This document shows positions 18,049 to 27,667 of a stretch of 64,000 bases of DNA, piece by piece. This DNA comes from JAABQT01 sp050246035 (GTDB lineage Bacteria; Pseudomonadota; Gammaproteobacteria; Burkholderiales; SG8-39). The stretch is from contig JBFWWT010000014.1 of NCBI GenBank assembly GCA_050246035.1, positions 1-64,000 of the forward strand, written 5' to 3'. Each line of letters starts with the position of its first letter. Position 1 is the stretch's first letter. The notes under the pieces are model-generated. The model was given only the letters and a program-made list of their open reading frames with translations. It was not told where the DNA came from and did no database searches. The position numbers and the translations under genes are program-made.

Positions 18049-19164
18049 TCACCAGCCCGAGAAGCGCTCCCAGCTCTCGGCGACCGCACCGTCGGCGCCG
18101 AGCACGTGGTAACGCCCGTGCTGCGCGCCCGTCGCGCAGGCGTGATTCGGCAGGACGCGCAGCAAGCTGCCGACGGGCAGATGCGGCAGCTTCGCCGGCT
18201 CGCCGCTGCGGTGCGCGACGATGCCGTGCTCCTGGTTCGCTTCGACGACCACGAGGTCGGGAATCGGGTGGCCGGCCGCGTCGCACACCAGCCCATAGCC
18301 CTGGTCCACGTTCTGCTTCGCCGTGCCGCGGTCGCGCGAGAGCGCCATCCATCCCGCATCGGTGAGGGCCCAGCCGCGGTCCGGCTGGTGCCCGATGACG
18401 GTGGCCAGGACGGAGAGGGCGATGTCCTCGGTTCGGCACACGCCGATGCCGGCCATGACCAGGTCGAAGAATACGAACACGCCCGCGCGCACCTCGGTGA
18501 CGCCGGCGAGGCCTTCGGCGAAGGTCGCCGTCGGCGTCGAGCCGACGCTGACGACGGGCGCCTCGAACCCCGCATCGCGCAGGCGCCGCGCGGCGTGCAC
18601 GGCGGCGTCGCGCTCGCGCCGCGCCATCGCCCGTATCTCCTCGATGCTCCTGCAGTCGTAGGAGGCCCCCGCGTGCGTCATGACGCCCGCGACTGCCGCG
18701 CGCCCGCCGGCGATCTCGCGGGCAACGGCGATGAGGGCGGGATCGTCGGGCGCAAGGCCCGCGCGGTGCCCGTCGGAATCGATCTCGATCAGCACCTCGA
18801 GCGGCGCGGCCGCGATGGCACGCGCGAGTTCGGCGCTGTCCACCACTACCTTGAGCCGGACGCCGGAGCCGGCGAGCGAGGCGGCGCGCGAAACCTTGTT
18901 GGGCGCGAGCGCGACGGTATACAGGATGTCGCGATAGCCGTGGCTCGCGAAGACCTCGGCCTCCTTCAGCGTGGAGACGCATATCGGCGCCGGGCCGGCC
19001 GCATGCAGCCGGCGTACGACATCGAGACTCTTGGCCGTCTTGACGTGCAGCCGCAGGGTCGGGCCGAGGCGGGCGATGCGGCTGGAGAGCCGCTCCCAGT
19101 TGGCGTCGAGCTTCGCGCGATCGAGCAGCAGGGCGGGCGTCTCGAGGGAGTAGAGCGCCGTCAT
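18049..19164 (-). CDS. DSD1-family PLP enzyme (D-threonine aldolase / D-serine dehydratase-like)
   Basis: 371 residues from the ATG at 19164. Residues 1-240 form an alanine-racemase-type barrel. The PLP lysine is probably K42 in LRLHVKTAKS, and PLP-phosphate contacts are expected in VGSTPT. The C-terminal beta domain holds the metal-ligand motif LPNHACAT, typical of zinc- or manganese-dependent D-serine dehydratases and D-threonine aldolases. Which reaction it catalyses (dehydration or retro-aldol cleavage of a D-beta-hydroxy amino acid) cannot be told from sequence. Its ATG overlaps the stop of the HAD gene (ATGA), so the two are coupled and may act in the same pathway. Confidence 0.85.
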   Translation of the reverse strand: MTALYSLETPALLLDRAKLDANWERLSSRIARLGPTLRLHVKTAKSLDVVRRLHAAGPAPICVSTLKEAEVFASHGYRDILYTVALAPNKVSRAASLAGSGVRLKVVVDSAELARAIAAAPLEVLIEIDSDGHRAGLAPDDPALIAVAREIAGGRAAVAGVMTHAGASYDCRSIEEIRAMARRERDAAVHAARRLRDAGFEAPVVSVGSTPTATFAEGLAGVTEVRAGVFVFFDLVMAGIGVCRTEDIALSVLATVIGHQPDRGWALTDAGWMALSRDRGTAKQNVDQGYGLVCDAAGHPIPDLVVVEANQEHGIVAHRSGEPAKLPHLPVGSLLRVLPNHACATGAQHGRYHVLGADGAVAESWERFSGW

Positions 19165-19784
19165 GCAAGCTGCGCGCTGACCATCGGCTCGAGTGCGCGG
19201 CTCTCCCGCGCCGGCGCCGGCGCGCCGTCGGGGCGCGCGAGTCCGACCCGGTTGTGCCACACGGTGTCCATGCCCACGCCCGCGGTGCCGAAGAGGTCGA
19301 ACGCCGAGCCGCAGACGAAGAGCACGCGGCGCGCCGGCAGCCCGAGCGCTTCGAGCGCGAGCCGGTAGGGTTCGGGGCGGGGCTTGTAGAAGCCGGCGCG
19401 CTCCGAGGTCACGACGACGTCGAAGGGCGTACCCAGGCGTTGCGCGGCAAGTCGGCCGAGGCGCTCGGAGCAATTGGTGACCACGCCGAGCCGGTACTGC
19501 CCGGCCAGGCGTCCCAGCAGCGGCGGCGCGTCGTCCCACGGCTCGAGGTCCCGCCACGCGTTCTCCAGTTCACGCGCGCAGGCGGCGGGCAGGCCGCTCG
19601 CCACCGCGGCTTCCGCGACCAGCGCCTCGTAGGGGCGGTAGGCGCCGCAGCCGTAGGTGAGCTTCAGATACTCGCCGCGCCAGGCGCGGCCCGCGGCTTC
19701 GCTGCCGGCGACACTATTCCAGAGCGTCCAGGAATCGATCAGCGCCGTCAGCAAGTCGAACAGGACAGCGTCGTACCGCTTCAT
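19161..19784 (-). CDS. HAD-superfamily hydrolase (2-haloacid dehalogenase-like subfamily)
   Basis: 207 residues from the ATG at 19784; the open frame extends upstream but overlaps the yhbY-like gene. Motif I is VLFDLLTALID with nucleophile D10. The usual second Asp of DxD is Leu, as in dehalogenase-like members rather than phosphatases. Motif II is VVTNCS, motif III the Lys in AGFYKPRPEPY, and motif IV the less acidic VLFVCGSAFDLFGTAGVGMDTVW. Substrate is unknown. Stop and start overlap with both neighbours (ATGA at 19161-19164 and 19781-19784), giving a tight operon with a YhbY protein and a D-amino-acid PLP enzyme. Confidence 0.85.
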   Translation of the reverse strand: MKRYDAVLFDLLTALIDSWTLWNSVAGSEAAGRAWRGEYLKLTYGCGAYRPYEALVAEAAVASGLPAACARELENAWRDLEPWDDAPPLLGRLAGQYRLGVVTNCSERLGRLAAQRLGTPFDVVVTSERAGFYKPRPEPYRLALEALGLPARRVLFVCGSAFDLFGTAGVGMDTVWHNRVGLARPDGAPAPARESRALEPMVSAQLA

Positions 19785-20200
19785 GTTCGAGGCCCTCGGC
19801 GCGGTGGGCGCGACGGCGACGCCGACCTCCGCCGGCGCATGGGGCGCGCGGCGCGAGCTGGCCTGCGCTCGTCCCAACCGGAGGTTCGCGCGCGGCGTGC
19901 GGGCGGCTCGGGCGACGATGCCTCTTCCGGCGGCCTCGGCCGGTACACCACCAGCATCTTGCCGATGTGCTGCACGGGCTGCGCGCCGGTGCGCTCGCAG
20001 ATGGCGGCGAGCGCGACCGCGCGCGCCTCCCGATCGAGCGGCGCGGCCCGGATCTTGATCAGCTCGTGGCGCGCGAGCGCGCGGTCGATCTCCGCGACGA
20101 CAGCGTCGGTCAGTCCCTTCTCACCGATCTGCAGGATGGGATGGAGGGCGTGGGCGCGCGCCTTGAGCTGCTTGCGCTGCGCTGGAGCGAGGTCGGCCAT
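19781..20200 (-). CDS. yhbY: YhbY/CRS1-type RNA-binding protein
   Basis: 139 residues from the ATG at 20200. Residues 1 to about 95 are a CRM domain: LAPAQRKQLKARAHALHPILQIGEKGLTDAVVAEI, HELIKIRA and ERTGAQPVQHIGKMLVVYRP. YhbY associates with pre-50S ribosomal particles. The remaining 45 residues are an Arg/Pro/Ala/Ser-rich basic tail, longer than in E. coli YhbY (97 residues), and may add RNA affinity. It is divergent from rlmE, another 50S assembly factor, with abutting promoters. It heads the operon with the HAD and PLP genes. Confidence 0.9.
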   Translation of the reverse strand: MADLAPAQRKQLKARAHALHPILQIGEKGLTDAVVAEIDRALARHELIKIRAAPLDREARAVALAAICERTGAQPVQHIGKMLVVYRPRPPEEASSPEPPARRARTSGWDERRPARAARPMRRRRSASPSRPPRRGPRT

Positions 20201-20206
20201 GGCCCG

Positions 20207-20216
20207 AGTATATGAT
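20207..20216. promoter_or_regulatory. Overlapping divergent -10 elements of yhbY and rlmE
   Basis: TATACT on the minus strand (20212-20207) lies 6 nt before the yhbY ATG. TATGAT on the plus strand (20211-20216) lies 9 nt before a TTG in the rlmE frame. The two hexamers share two bases, so the divergent transcripts probably compete, and both would be (nearly) leaderless. Confidence 0.5.
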
Positions 20217-20225
20217 CTGTCCCGA

Positions 20226-20828
20226 TTGGCCAAATCGAGCAAAGCCTGGCTGCGCCGCCACGTCACCGACGCGTACGTCCGCCGGGCGACGGCGGCCGGC
20301 TACCGGTCGCGCGCGGCGTACAAGCTGCTCGAGATCGACGGCAAGGCGCGGCTGCTGCGGCCCGGCATGACGGTCCTCGATCTCGGCGCGGCGCCCGGCG
20401 GCTGGTCGCAGGTCGCGGCCGAGCGCGTGAAGCCCGGCGGGCGGGTGGTGGCCGTGGACCTGCTGGAGATGTCTCCCCTGTCCGGCGTGCACACGCTGCA
20501 CGGCGACTTCCGCGGCCTCGACCTGGAGGCCGCGCTCGGCGGCAAGGCAGACGTCGTGCTCTCGGACATGATGCCGAACGTGACCGGCGTGGCGCTCGTG
20601 GACCAGGCGCGCGCGGCGGAGCTCTTGCTCGAAGCCATTGCGCTGAGCCGCAAGGTCCTGAGGCCCGACGGCGCGTTGCTCGCCAAGATCTTCCAGGGCG
20701 AGGCCTTCGACGAGGTGCTGGACGCGCTCAGGGCGTCGTTTCAAACGGTTGCCGTGCGCAAGCCCGCCGCTTCGCGCGGCGAGTCGCGCGAGACCTACCT
20801 GCTCGCCCGCGGACTCAAAAGGGGTTGA
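20226..20828 (+). CDS. rlmE: 23S rRNA (uridine-2'-O)-methyltransferase RlmE (FtsJ/RrmJ)
   Basis: 200 residues from a TTG at 20226, giving MAKSSKAWLRRHVTDAYV, which matches the usual family N-terminus. An ATG at 20199 is in frame but lies upstream of the predicted -10. RlmE 2'-O-methylates U2552 of 23S rRNA in a late 50S assembly step. Visible: RSRAAYKLLEID, SAM-binding VLDLGAAPGGWSQVAAE, the catalytic Asp in VLSDMMPN, Lys in LLAKIFQGE and Glu near the C-terminal SRETYLLA. ftsH follows 78 nt downstream, as in E. coli. Confidence 0.95.
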   Translation: MAKSSKAWLRRHVTDAYVRRATAAGYRSRAAYKLLEIDGKARLLRPGMTVLDLGAAPGGWSQVAAERVKPGGRVVAVDLLEMSPLSGVHTLHGDFRGLDLEAALGGKADVVLSDMMPNVTGVALVDQARAAELLLEAIALSRKVLRPDGALLAKIFQGEAFDEVLDALRASFQTVAVRKPAASRGESRETYLLARGLKRG

Positions 20829-20906
20829 ACCCCGGCGCCCCGCCGCAATCTATGGTAAACGGCGTAAACTGAACCCTTTCAGCGCGCCCCGAAGAGGAGC
20901 AAGTCC

Positions 20907-22802
20907 TTGAACAACATGTTCAAAAACCTGGTGATCTGGCTGGTGATCGGCCTGGTGCTGATGACCGTGTTCAACCAGTTCAGCGCGCGCCAGGATGTCC
21001 GGGCGACCACCATGGAGTACTCCGAGTTCATGGAGGCGGCGCGCCAGGGCCAGATCCGCAAGGTCGAGATCCAGGGCCGCACCATCCGCGCCACGACCCA
21101 CGACGACAAGCCGATCGTGGTCAACTCCCCGGGCCTGTACGACATCTGGATGGTGGGCGACCTGATGAAGTACGGCGTGAAAGTGTCGGCCAAGCCCGAG
21201 GAAGAGCAGTCGATGCTCACGCAGATCTTCATCTCGTGGTTCCCGATGCTGCTGCTGATCGGCGTGTGGATTTTCTTCATGCGCCAGATGCAGGGCGGGG
21301 GCCGCGGCGGCGCGTTCAGCTTCGGCAAGTCGCGCGCCCGCATGCTGGACGAGTCCACCAACACGGTGACCTTCGCCGACGTCGCGGGCTGCGAGGAGGC
21401 GAAGGAGGAGGTCTCGGAGCTCGTCGACTTCCTGCGCGACCCCTCGAAGTTCCAGAAGCTGGGCGGGCGCATCCCGCGCGGCGTGCTGATGGTCGGCAAC
21501 CCCGGCACCGGCAAGACGCTGCTCGCGCGCGCGATCGCCGGCGAGGCCAAGGTGCCGTTCTTCTCCATCTCCGGCTCGGACTTCGTCGAGATGTTCGTCG
21601 GCGTGGGCGCGGCGCGCGTGCGCGACATGTTCGAGCAGGCGAAGAAGCACGCACCCTGCATCGTGTTCATCGACGAGATCGACGCGGTCGGCCGCCAGCG
21701 CGGCGCGGGCCTGGGCGGCGGCAACGACGAGCGCGAGCAGACGCTCAACCAGCTGCTCGTCGAGATGGACGGCTTCGAGGCTACCGCGGGCGTCATCGTA
21801 ATCGCGGCCACGAACCGGCCCGACGTGCTCGACCCGGCGCTGCTGCGCCCCGGGCGCTTCGACCGGCAGGTCGTGGTGCCGCTGCCGGACATCCGCGGCC
21901 GCGAGGAGATCCTCAAGGTTCACATGCGCAAGGTCCCGGTCGCGCCGGACGTCAAGGCCGACATCATCGCGCGTGGCACGCCGGGGTTCTCCGGCGCGGA
22001 TCTTGCCAACCTGGTGAACGAGGCGGCGCTGTTCGCTGCGCGCGGCAACAAGCGGCTGGTCGACATGGACGACTTCGAGCGCGCCAAGGACAAGATCATG
22101 ATGGGCGCCGAGCGGCGCTCGATGGTCATGCCGGAGGAGGAGCGCCGGAACACGGCCTACCACGAGTCCGGCCACGCCGTGGTGGCCAAGCTCCTGCCGA
22201 AGACCGACCCCGTGCACAAGGTGACCATCATCCCGCGCGGGCGCGCGCTCGGCGTGACCATGCAGCTGCCCGAGCAGGACCGCTACAGCCAGGACCGGGA
22301 CCGGCTGCTGAACACCATCACGGTGCTGTTCGGCGGGCGCATTGCGGAAGAGCTCTTCATGAACCAGATGACCACCGGCGCCTCGAACGACTTCGAGCGC
22401 GCGACCGAGATCGCGCGACGCATGGTCACGCAGTGGGGCATGTCCGACGAGCTCGGCACGATGGTGTACGGCGAGAACGAGGGCGAGGTGTTCCTCGGCC
22501 GCTCGATCACCACGCACAAGAACGTGTCCGAGGCGACGCTGCAGAAGGTGGACGGCGAGATCCGGCGCATCATCGATACGCAGTACAAGCTGGCGCGCAA
22601 GCTCCTCGAGGACAATCGCGACAAGGTGGAGACGATGGCGCGGGCGCTCCTGGAGTGGGAAACGCTGGACGCCGACCAGATCAACGACATCATGGCCGGC
22701 AAGCCGCCGCGCCCGCCCAAGGCCATTGCCGCGACGGCCGCGCCGAGCGCCGGCGGCCCCGCGGGCGACAGCGCGACGGGCGCGGCCGCACCCGCGGTGT
22801 GA
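20907..22802 (+). CDS. ftsH: ATP-dependent zinc metalloprotease FtsH
   Basis: 631 residues from a TTG at 20907, preferred over the ATG at 20916 because GAGGAG lies about 8 nt before the TTG. FtsH degrades misfolded membrane proteins, sigma-32 and LpxC. Two transmembrane segments (about 6-24 and 108-126) flank a small periplasmic part. The AAA domain has Walker A GNPGTGKTLLARA (the usual second residue is Pro), Walker B CIVFIDEIDA, and the second region of homology ATNRPDVLDPALLRPGRFDR. The protease site is HESGH, with a distal zinc ligand in the TGASNDFERAT region. An Ala/Pro-rich tail ends the protein. Its stop overlaps the folP start. Confidence 0.98.
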   Translation: MNNMFKNLVIWLVIGLVLMTVFNQFSARQDVRATTMEYSEFMEAARQGQIRKVEIQGRTIRATTHDDKPIVVNSPGLYDIWMVGDLMKYGVKVSAKPEEEQSMLTQIFISWFPMLLLIGVWIFFMRQMQGGGRGGAFSFGKSRARMLDESTNTVTFADVAGCEEAKEEVSELVDFLRDPSKFQKLGGRIPRGVLMVGNPGTGKTLLARAIAGEAKVPFFSISGSDFVEMFVGVGAARVRDMFEQAKKHAPCIVFIDEIDAVGRQRGAGLGGGNDEREQTLNQLLVEMDGFEATAGVIVIAATNRPDVLDPALLRPGRFDRQVVVPLPDIRGREEILKVHMRKVPVAPDVKADIIARGTPGFSGADLANLVNEAALFAARGNKRLVDMDDFERAKDKIMMGAERRSMVMPEEERRNTAYHESGHAVVAKLLPKTDPVHKVTIIPRGRALGVTMQLPEQDRYSQDRDRLLNTITVLFGGRIAEELFMNQMTTGASNDFERATEIARRMVTQWGMSDELGTMVYGENEGEVFLGRSITTHKNVSEATLQKVDGEIRRIIDTQYKLARKLLEDNRDKVETMARALLEWETLDADQINDIMAGKPPRPPKAIAATAAPSAGGPAGDSATGAAAPAV

Positions 22803-23613
22803 CGCTTCGCTGCGGCGGTCACGCGCTGCCGCTGGATCGTCCGCTCGTGATGGGCGTGTTGAACGTCACGCCCGATTCCTTCTCCGACGGCGGCCGGTAT
22901 CCGGACGCCGAGGCCGCGATCGTGCACGCGCGCGAGATGATCGACGAAGGCGTGGATCTGCTCGACGTGGGCGGAGAATCCAGCCGGCCGGGCGCGGTGC
23001 CGGTGCCGGAGGCCGAGGAGCTGCGGCGCGTGCTGCCGCTGGTGCGCGAGCTGTGTGGCTTTCCGCTATCGGTCGATACCCGCCGCCCTGCCGTGATGCG
23101 CGCCGTGCTGGAGGCCGGCGCCTCCATGATCAACGACATCGAGGCGCTCGAGGCGCCGGGCGCGCTCGAAGCGGTCGCGGCGAGCGACTGCGCCGTGTGC
23201 CTCATGCACAAGAAGGGCGAGCCCGCGAGCATGCAGGAAGACCCGCGCTACGACGACGTGGTCGCGGAGGTGAAGGGCTACCTCGCGACCCGCGTCGCCG
23301 CGTGCGAGGCGGCGGGCATCTCGCGCGAGCGCATCGTGGTCGATCCCGGATTCGGCTTCGGCAAGACAGTGGCGCACAACCTGGCGCTCCTGCGGCGGCT
23401 GCCGGAACTCGCCGCGCTCGGGGTGCCGGTGCTCGCCGGCTGGTCGCGCAAGTCCTCGCTCGGCCGCATCACCGGGCGCGATACCGGCGACCGGCTGGCG
23501 GGCAGCCTGGCCGCGGCTTTGCTCGCGCTGCTCGGCGGGGCGAGAATACTGCGCGTGCACGACGTGAAGGAGACCCGGGACGCCGTCCTCGTCTTCGAGG
23601 CCTGGCGCAAGGC

Positions 23614-23617
<4 letters not shown>
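22799..23617 (+). CDS. folP: Dihydropteroate synthase
   Basis: 272 residues from a GTG at 22799 overlapping the ftsH stop as GTGA. It condenses p-aminobenzoate with dihydropterin pyrophosphate in folate synthesis and is the sulfonamide target. Signatures: VMGVLNVTPDSFSDGG, LLDVGGESSRPGA, SVDTRRPAVM, MINDIEAL, VCLMHKKGEP, VDPGFGFGKTVAHN and LAGWSRKSSLG. The ftsH-folP-glmM order is conserved in many proteobacteria. Its stop overlaps the glmM start (ATGA). Confidence 0.97.
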
Positions 23618-24966
<1,349 letters not shown>

Positions 24967-24974
24967 ACAGGCGC

Positions 24975-25004
24975 TTGCCTTCGCGGTCTACCTTTCGATA
25001 GTAT
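24975..25004 (+). promoter_or_regulatory. Promoter of the ars operon
   Basis: TTGCCT (24975-24980) and TAGTAT (24999-25004) are spaced by 18 nt. The arsR ATG is only 7 nt beyond the -10. The sequence 24993-25010 has weak dyad symmetry (TTTC near the left end, GAAA at the right end) and is the natural place for an ArsR operator covering the -10. Confidence 0.5.
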
Positions 25005-25011
25005 TGGAAAC

Positions 25012-25338
25012 ATGGAAACGAAACAGGCCGTGCAGGCACTCTCCGCCCTCGCGCAGGACACGCGGCTCGCGATCTTCCGCCTGCTGGTGCAGGCCGGGCC
25101 CGAAGGCATGGCCGCAGGCCAGATCGGCGAGAAGCTCGATCTGCCGCCCGCCACGCTGTCCTTTCATCTCGCGGGACTGACGCGCTCGGGGCTTGCCCGG
25201 AGTCACCCGGAAGGCCGCTTCGTCATCTATACGGCCGATTTCCAGGCCATGAACGCGCTCGTCGGATTCCTCAGCGAGAACTGCTGCGGCGGGCGCGAAT
25301 GCCTGCCCGCGACCGCGCCCGCTCGCCGCCGCGCATGA
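25012..25338 (+). CDS. arsR: ArsR-family arsenic-responsive repressor
   Basis: 108 residues. The winged helix is complete (LSALAQDTRLAIFRLLVQAG, LDLPPATLSFHLAGLTRSGLA, GRFVIYTAD). The usual metal motif in the DNA-binding helix (ELCVCDL type) is absent. Instead three cysteines lie at the C-terminus, C91, C92 and C97, an arrangement like the As(III) site described for Acidithiobacillus ferrooxidans ArsR (C95, C96, C102). It therefore likely releases DNA on binding arsenite or antimonite. Its stop overlaps the acr3 start (ATGA). It is the first gene of arsR-acr3-ATP-grasp. Confidence 0.9.
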   Translation: METKQAVQALSALAQDTRLAIFRLLVQAGPEGMAAGQIGEKLDLPPATLSFHLAGLTRSGLARSHPEGRFVIYTADFQAMNALVGFLSENCCGGRECLPATAPARRRA

Positions 25339-26360
25339 GCGTTTTCGAGCGCTGGCTGACGCTCTGGGTGTTCCTGTGCATCGTCGCCGGGATTGCCTTG
25401 GGGCAGTGGCTGCCGGCGCCTTTCGAGGCGCTCGGGCGCATGGAGGTGGCCGAAGTGAACCTGCCCGTCGGGGTGCTCATCTGGGCGATGATCATCCCGA
25501 TGCTCCTGCGCATCGACTTCGCGGCGATGGGGCAGGTGCGGCAGCACTGGCGCGGCATCGGCGTGACGCTCGCCGTCAACTGGCTGGTGAAGCCGTTCTC
25601 GATGGCGCTGCTCGCGTGGCTCTTCCTGCGGCAGGTGTTCGCGCCCTGGCTGCCGGCGGAGCAGATCGACAGCTACGTCGCGGGGCTGATCCTGCTTGCC
25701 GCGGCGCCGTGCACGGCCATGGTGTTCGTCTGGAGCCGGCTCACGCAGGGCGATCCTTACTTCACGCTCAGCCAAGTGGCGCTGAACGACGCGATCATGA
25801 TCGTCGCCTTCGCGCCGATCGTCGCGCTGCTTCTCGGTCTTTCGGCGATCGTGGTGCCCTGGGACACGCTGTTCACCTCGGTCGTCCTCTACATCGTCGT
25901 CCCCGTAATCCTCGCGCAACTGTGGCGCGCGTTCCTGATGAAGGGCGGCGAGGCGCGCCTGCAGGAGACACTCGCGCGCATCCTGCCCTGGTCGGTCGCG
26001 GCGCTGCTCGCCACGATCGTGCTGCTCTTCGCTTTCCAGGGCCGGCAGATCCTCGCGCAGCCGCTCATCATCTTGATGCTCGCCGTGCCGATCCTCGTGC
26101 AGGTGTACTTCAACTCGGGGCTCGCGTACCTGCTCAATCGGCGCCTGCGCGTCGCGCACAGCGTCGCAGGCCCCTCGGCCCTGATCGGCGCGAGCAACTT
26201 CTTCGAACTGGCGGTGGCCGCGGCGATCACGCTGTTCGGGTTCAATTCCGGCGCGGCGCTCGCCACCGTGGTCGGCGTGCTGGTGGAGGTGCCGGTGATG
26301 CTCTCGGTCGTCTATATCGTGAACGGCAGCCGCCGCTGGTACGAAAGGGTCCCCGCATGA
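25335..26360 (+). CDS. acr3: Arsenite efflux permease ACR3
   Basis: 341 residues from the ATG at 25335, overlapping the arsR stop. About ten hydrophobic membrane segments are visible, beginning LTLWVFLCIVAGIALG. The ACR3 hallmark AAAPCTAMVFVWSRLTQGD holds the conserved functional Cys. Other family stretches are IPMLLRIDF, VALNDAIM, PSALIGASNFFELAVAAAI and VGVLVEVPVML. It expels arsenite through the inner membrane using the proton motive force. Its stop overlaps the start of the ATP-grasp gene. Confidence 0.95.
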   Translation: MSVFERWLTLWVFLCIVAGIALGQWLPAPFEALGRMEVAEVNLPVGVLIWAMIIPMLLRIDFAAMGQVRQHWRGIGVTLAVNWLVKPFSMALLAWLFLRQVFAPWLPAEQIDSYVAGLILLAAAPCTAMVFVWSRLTQGDPYFTLSQVALNDAIMIVAFAPIVALLLGLSAIVVPWDTLFTSVVLYIVVPVILAQLWRAFLMKGGEARLQETLARILPWSVAALLATIVLLFAFQGRQILAQPLIILMLAVPILVQVYFNSGLAYLLNRRLRVAHSVAGPSALIGASNFFELAVAAAITLFGFNSGAALATVVGVLVEVPVMLSVVYIVNGSRRWYERVPA

Positions 26361-27667
26361 TCGATTCGCTCAATCGCGACTGCCATTGCGTGAGCCTCGA
26401 CCGCGAGGCGCTGCGCCGCGCGCTCGAAGCCGATCCAGCCTCGAGCGGTCTGCACCACCTGATCGAGGAACGCTGCCCGCACCTCTTCGCCTCGCTGCCG
26501 CTTTTCGTCTCGCGCGAGCACGTGCGGCAGATGGCGCAGGTGATCGAGGCGGTGGAGCGGGTGGTCGCATTGCCGGACTACCGGGAAACCGTGCTCGCCT
26601 GGGCCCCAGGGATCGCGCGGCACGACCCGGGTGCGCAAGGCGTCTTCGTCGGCTACGACTTCCACCTCGCGCCCGAGGGACCGCGGCTCATCGAGATCAA
26701 CACCAACTCGGGCGGCGCGCTGCTCAACGCGGTGCTCGCGCGCGCGCAGCGCGCCTGCTGCGAAGAGATCGAGCCGTGGATGAGCGGGCCGGTGCCCGAT
26801 GCGGACATCGAGCGCACGCTGTTCGACATGTTCGTCGCCGAGTGGCATCTCGCCGGGGGCGCGGGAGCGCCGCGGCGCGTAGCGATCGTGGACGACGCGC
26901 CGCAGGCGCAGTTCATGTACCCGGAGTTCCTGCTCTTCGCGCGTCTGTTCGAGCGCTTCGGCGTGGAAGCCGTGGTGCTCGCGCCCGAGGATCTGCGGTT
27001 CGAAGCGGGGGTGCTCGGCTGCGCGCAGGGGCCGGTCGATCTCGTCTACAACCGTCTGACCGATTTTTACTTCGATGAGCCTTCGCACGCAGCGCTGCGC
27101 GAGGCCTATCTCGCGAACGCCGCTGTCATTACCCCGCATCCGCGCGCGCACGCACTCTACGCGGACAAGCGCAACCTGAGCCTGCTCGGCAGCCCGGGGC
27201 TGCTGCGCGCCTGGGGCGTCGCGGAGGCGGATATCCGGATACTGGAAGCGGGGATCCCTCGCACGGAGGTCGTGACCGCAGGTGCGGCCGAGCGCCTGTG
27301 GGCCGAGCGGCGACGACTGTTCTTCAAACCCGCGGCCGGGCACGGCAGCCGCGCGGCCTACCGCGGCGACAAGCTCACGCGCCGGGTCTGGGACGGGATA
27401 GTCGCCGGACGCTACGTGGCGCAGGCCCTCGTGCCGCCGAGCGAGCGGCGCATCGCCCCGGACACGGCGCTCAAGGTCGACGTGCGGAACTATGTCTACG
27501 ACGGGCGCGTTCAGATGCTCGCCGCGCGCCTCTACCAGGGGCAGACCACCAACATGCGCACCGCGGGCGGCGGCTTCGCGCCGGTACTGACTACGCCCCT
27601 CGACGCCTCGGATCCGGCACCGGCACCCGCACCTCGGCCGGCGCAGACGGCTCCGGTTGCAGCGTGA
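26357..27667 (+). CDS. ATP-grasp-like protein of the ars operon, function unknown
   Basis: 436 residues, coupled to acr3 by an ATGA overlap, so its production is tied to arsenic exposure. Features suggesting an ATP-grasp ligase: PRLIEINTNSGGALLN (an E-x-N metal-binding type motif), VDLVYNRLTDFYFDEP, PHPRAHALYADKRNLSLL, LFFKPAAGHGSRAAYRGDKL (nucleotide lysine and glycine-rich loop) and DVRNYVYDGRVQMLAARLYQG. The order of motifs hints at a rearranged ATP-grasp, as in glutathionylspermidine-synthase-like proteins. No substrate can be assigned; thiol or peptide ligation to help arsenic detoxification is a guess. The Pro/Ala-rich C-terminal tail is antisense to the CDF gene over 77 nt. Confidence 0.6.
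   Translation: MIDSLNRDCHCVSLDREALRRALEADPASSGLHHLIEERCPHLFASLPLFVSREHVRQMAQVIEAVERVVALPDYRETVLAWAPGIARHDPGAQGVFVGYDFHLAPEGPRLIEINTNSGGALLNAVLARAQRACCEEIEPWMSGPVPDADIERTLFDMFVAEWHLAGGAGAPRRVAIVDDAPQAQFMYPEFLLFARLFERFGVEAVVLAPEDLRFEAGVLGCAQGPVDLVYNRLTDFYFDEPSHAALREAYLANAAVITPHPRAHALYADKRNLSLLGSPGLLRAWGVAEADIRILEAGIPRTEVVTAGAAERLWAERRRLFFKPAAGHGSRAAYRGDKLTRRVWDGIVAGRYVAQALVPPSERRIAPDTALKVDVRNYVYDGRVQMLAARLYQGQTTNMRTAGGGFAPVLTTPLDASDPAPAPAPRPAQTAPVAA

Noticed and set aside
19165..19557. N-terminal extension of the DSD1-type enzyme
   Set aside because: Overlaps the HAD gene in another frame. The ATG at 19164 overlaps the HAD stop and gives the normal family start.
20199..20225. ATG 20199 as rlmE start
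   Set aside because: It is upstream of the likely -10 (20211-20216) and adds nine residues absent from typical family N-termini; kept as an alternative only.
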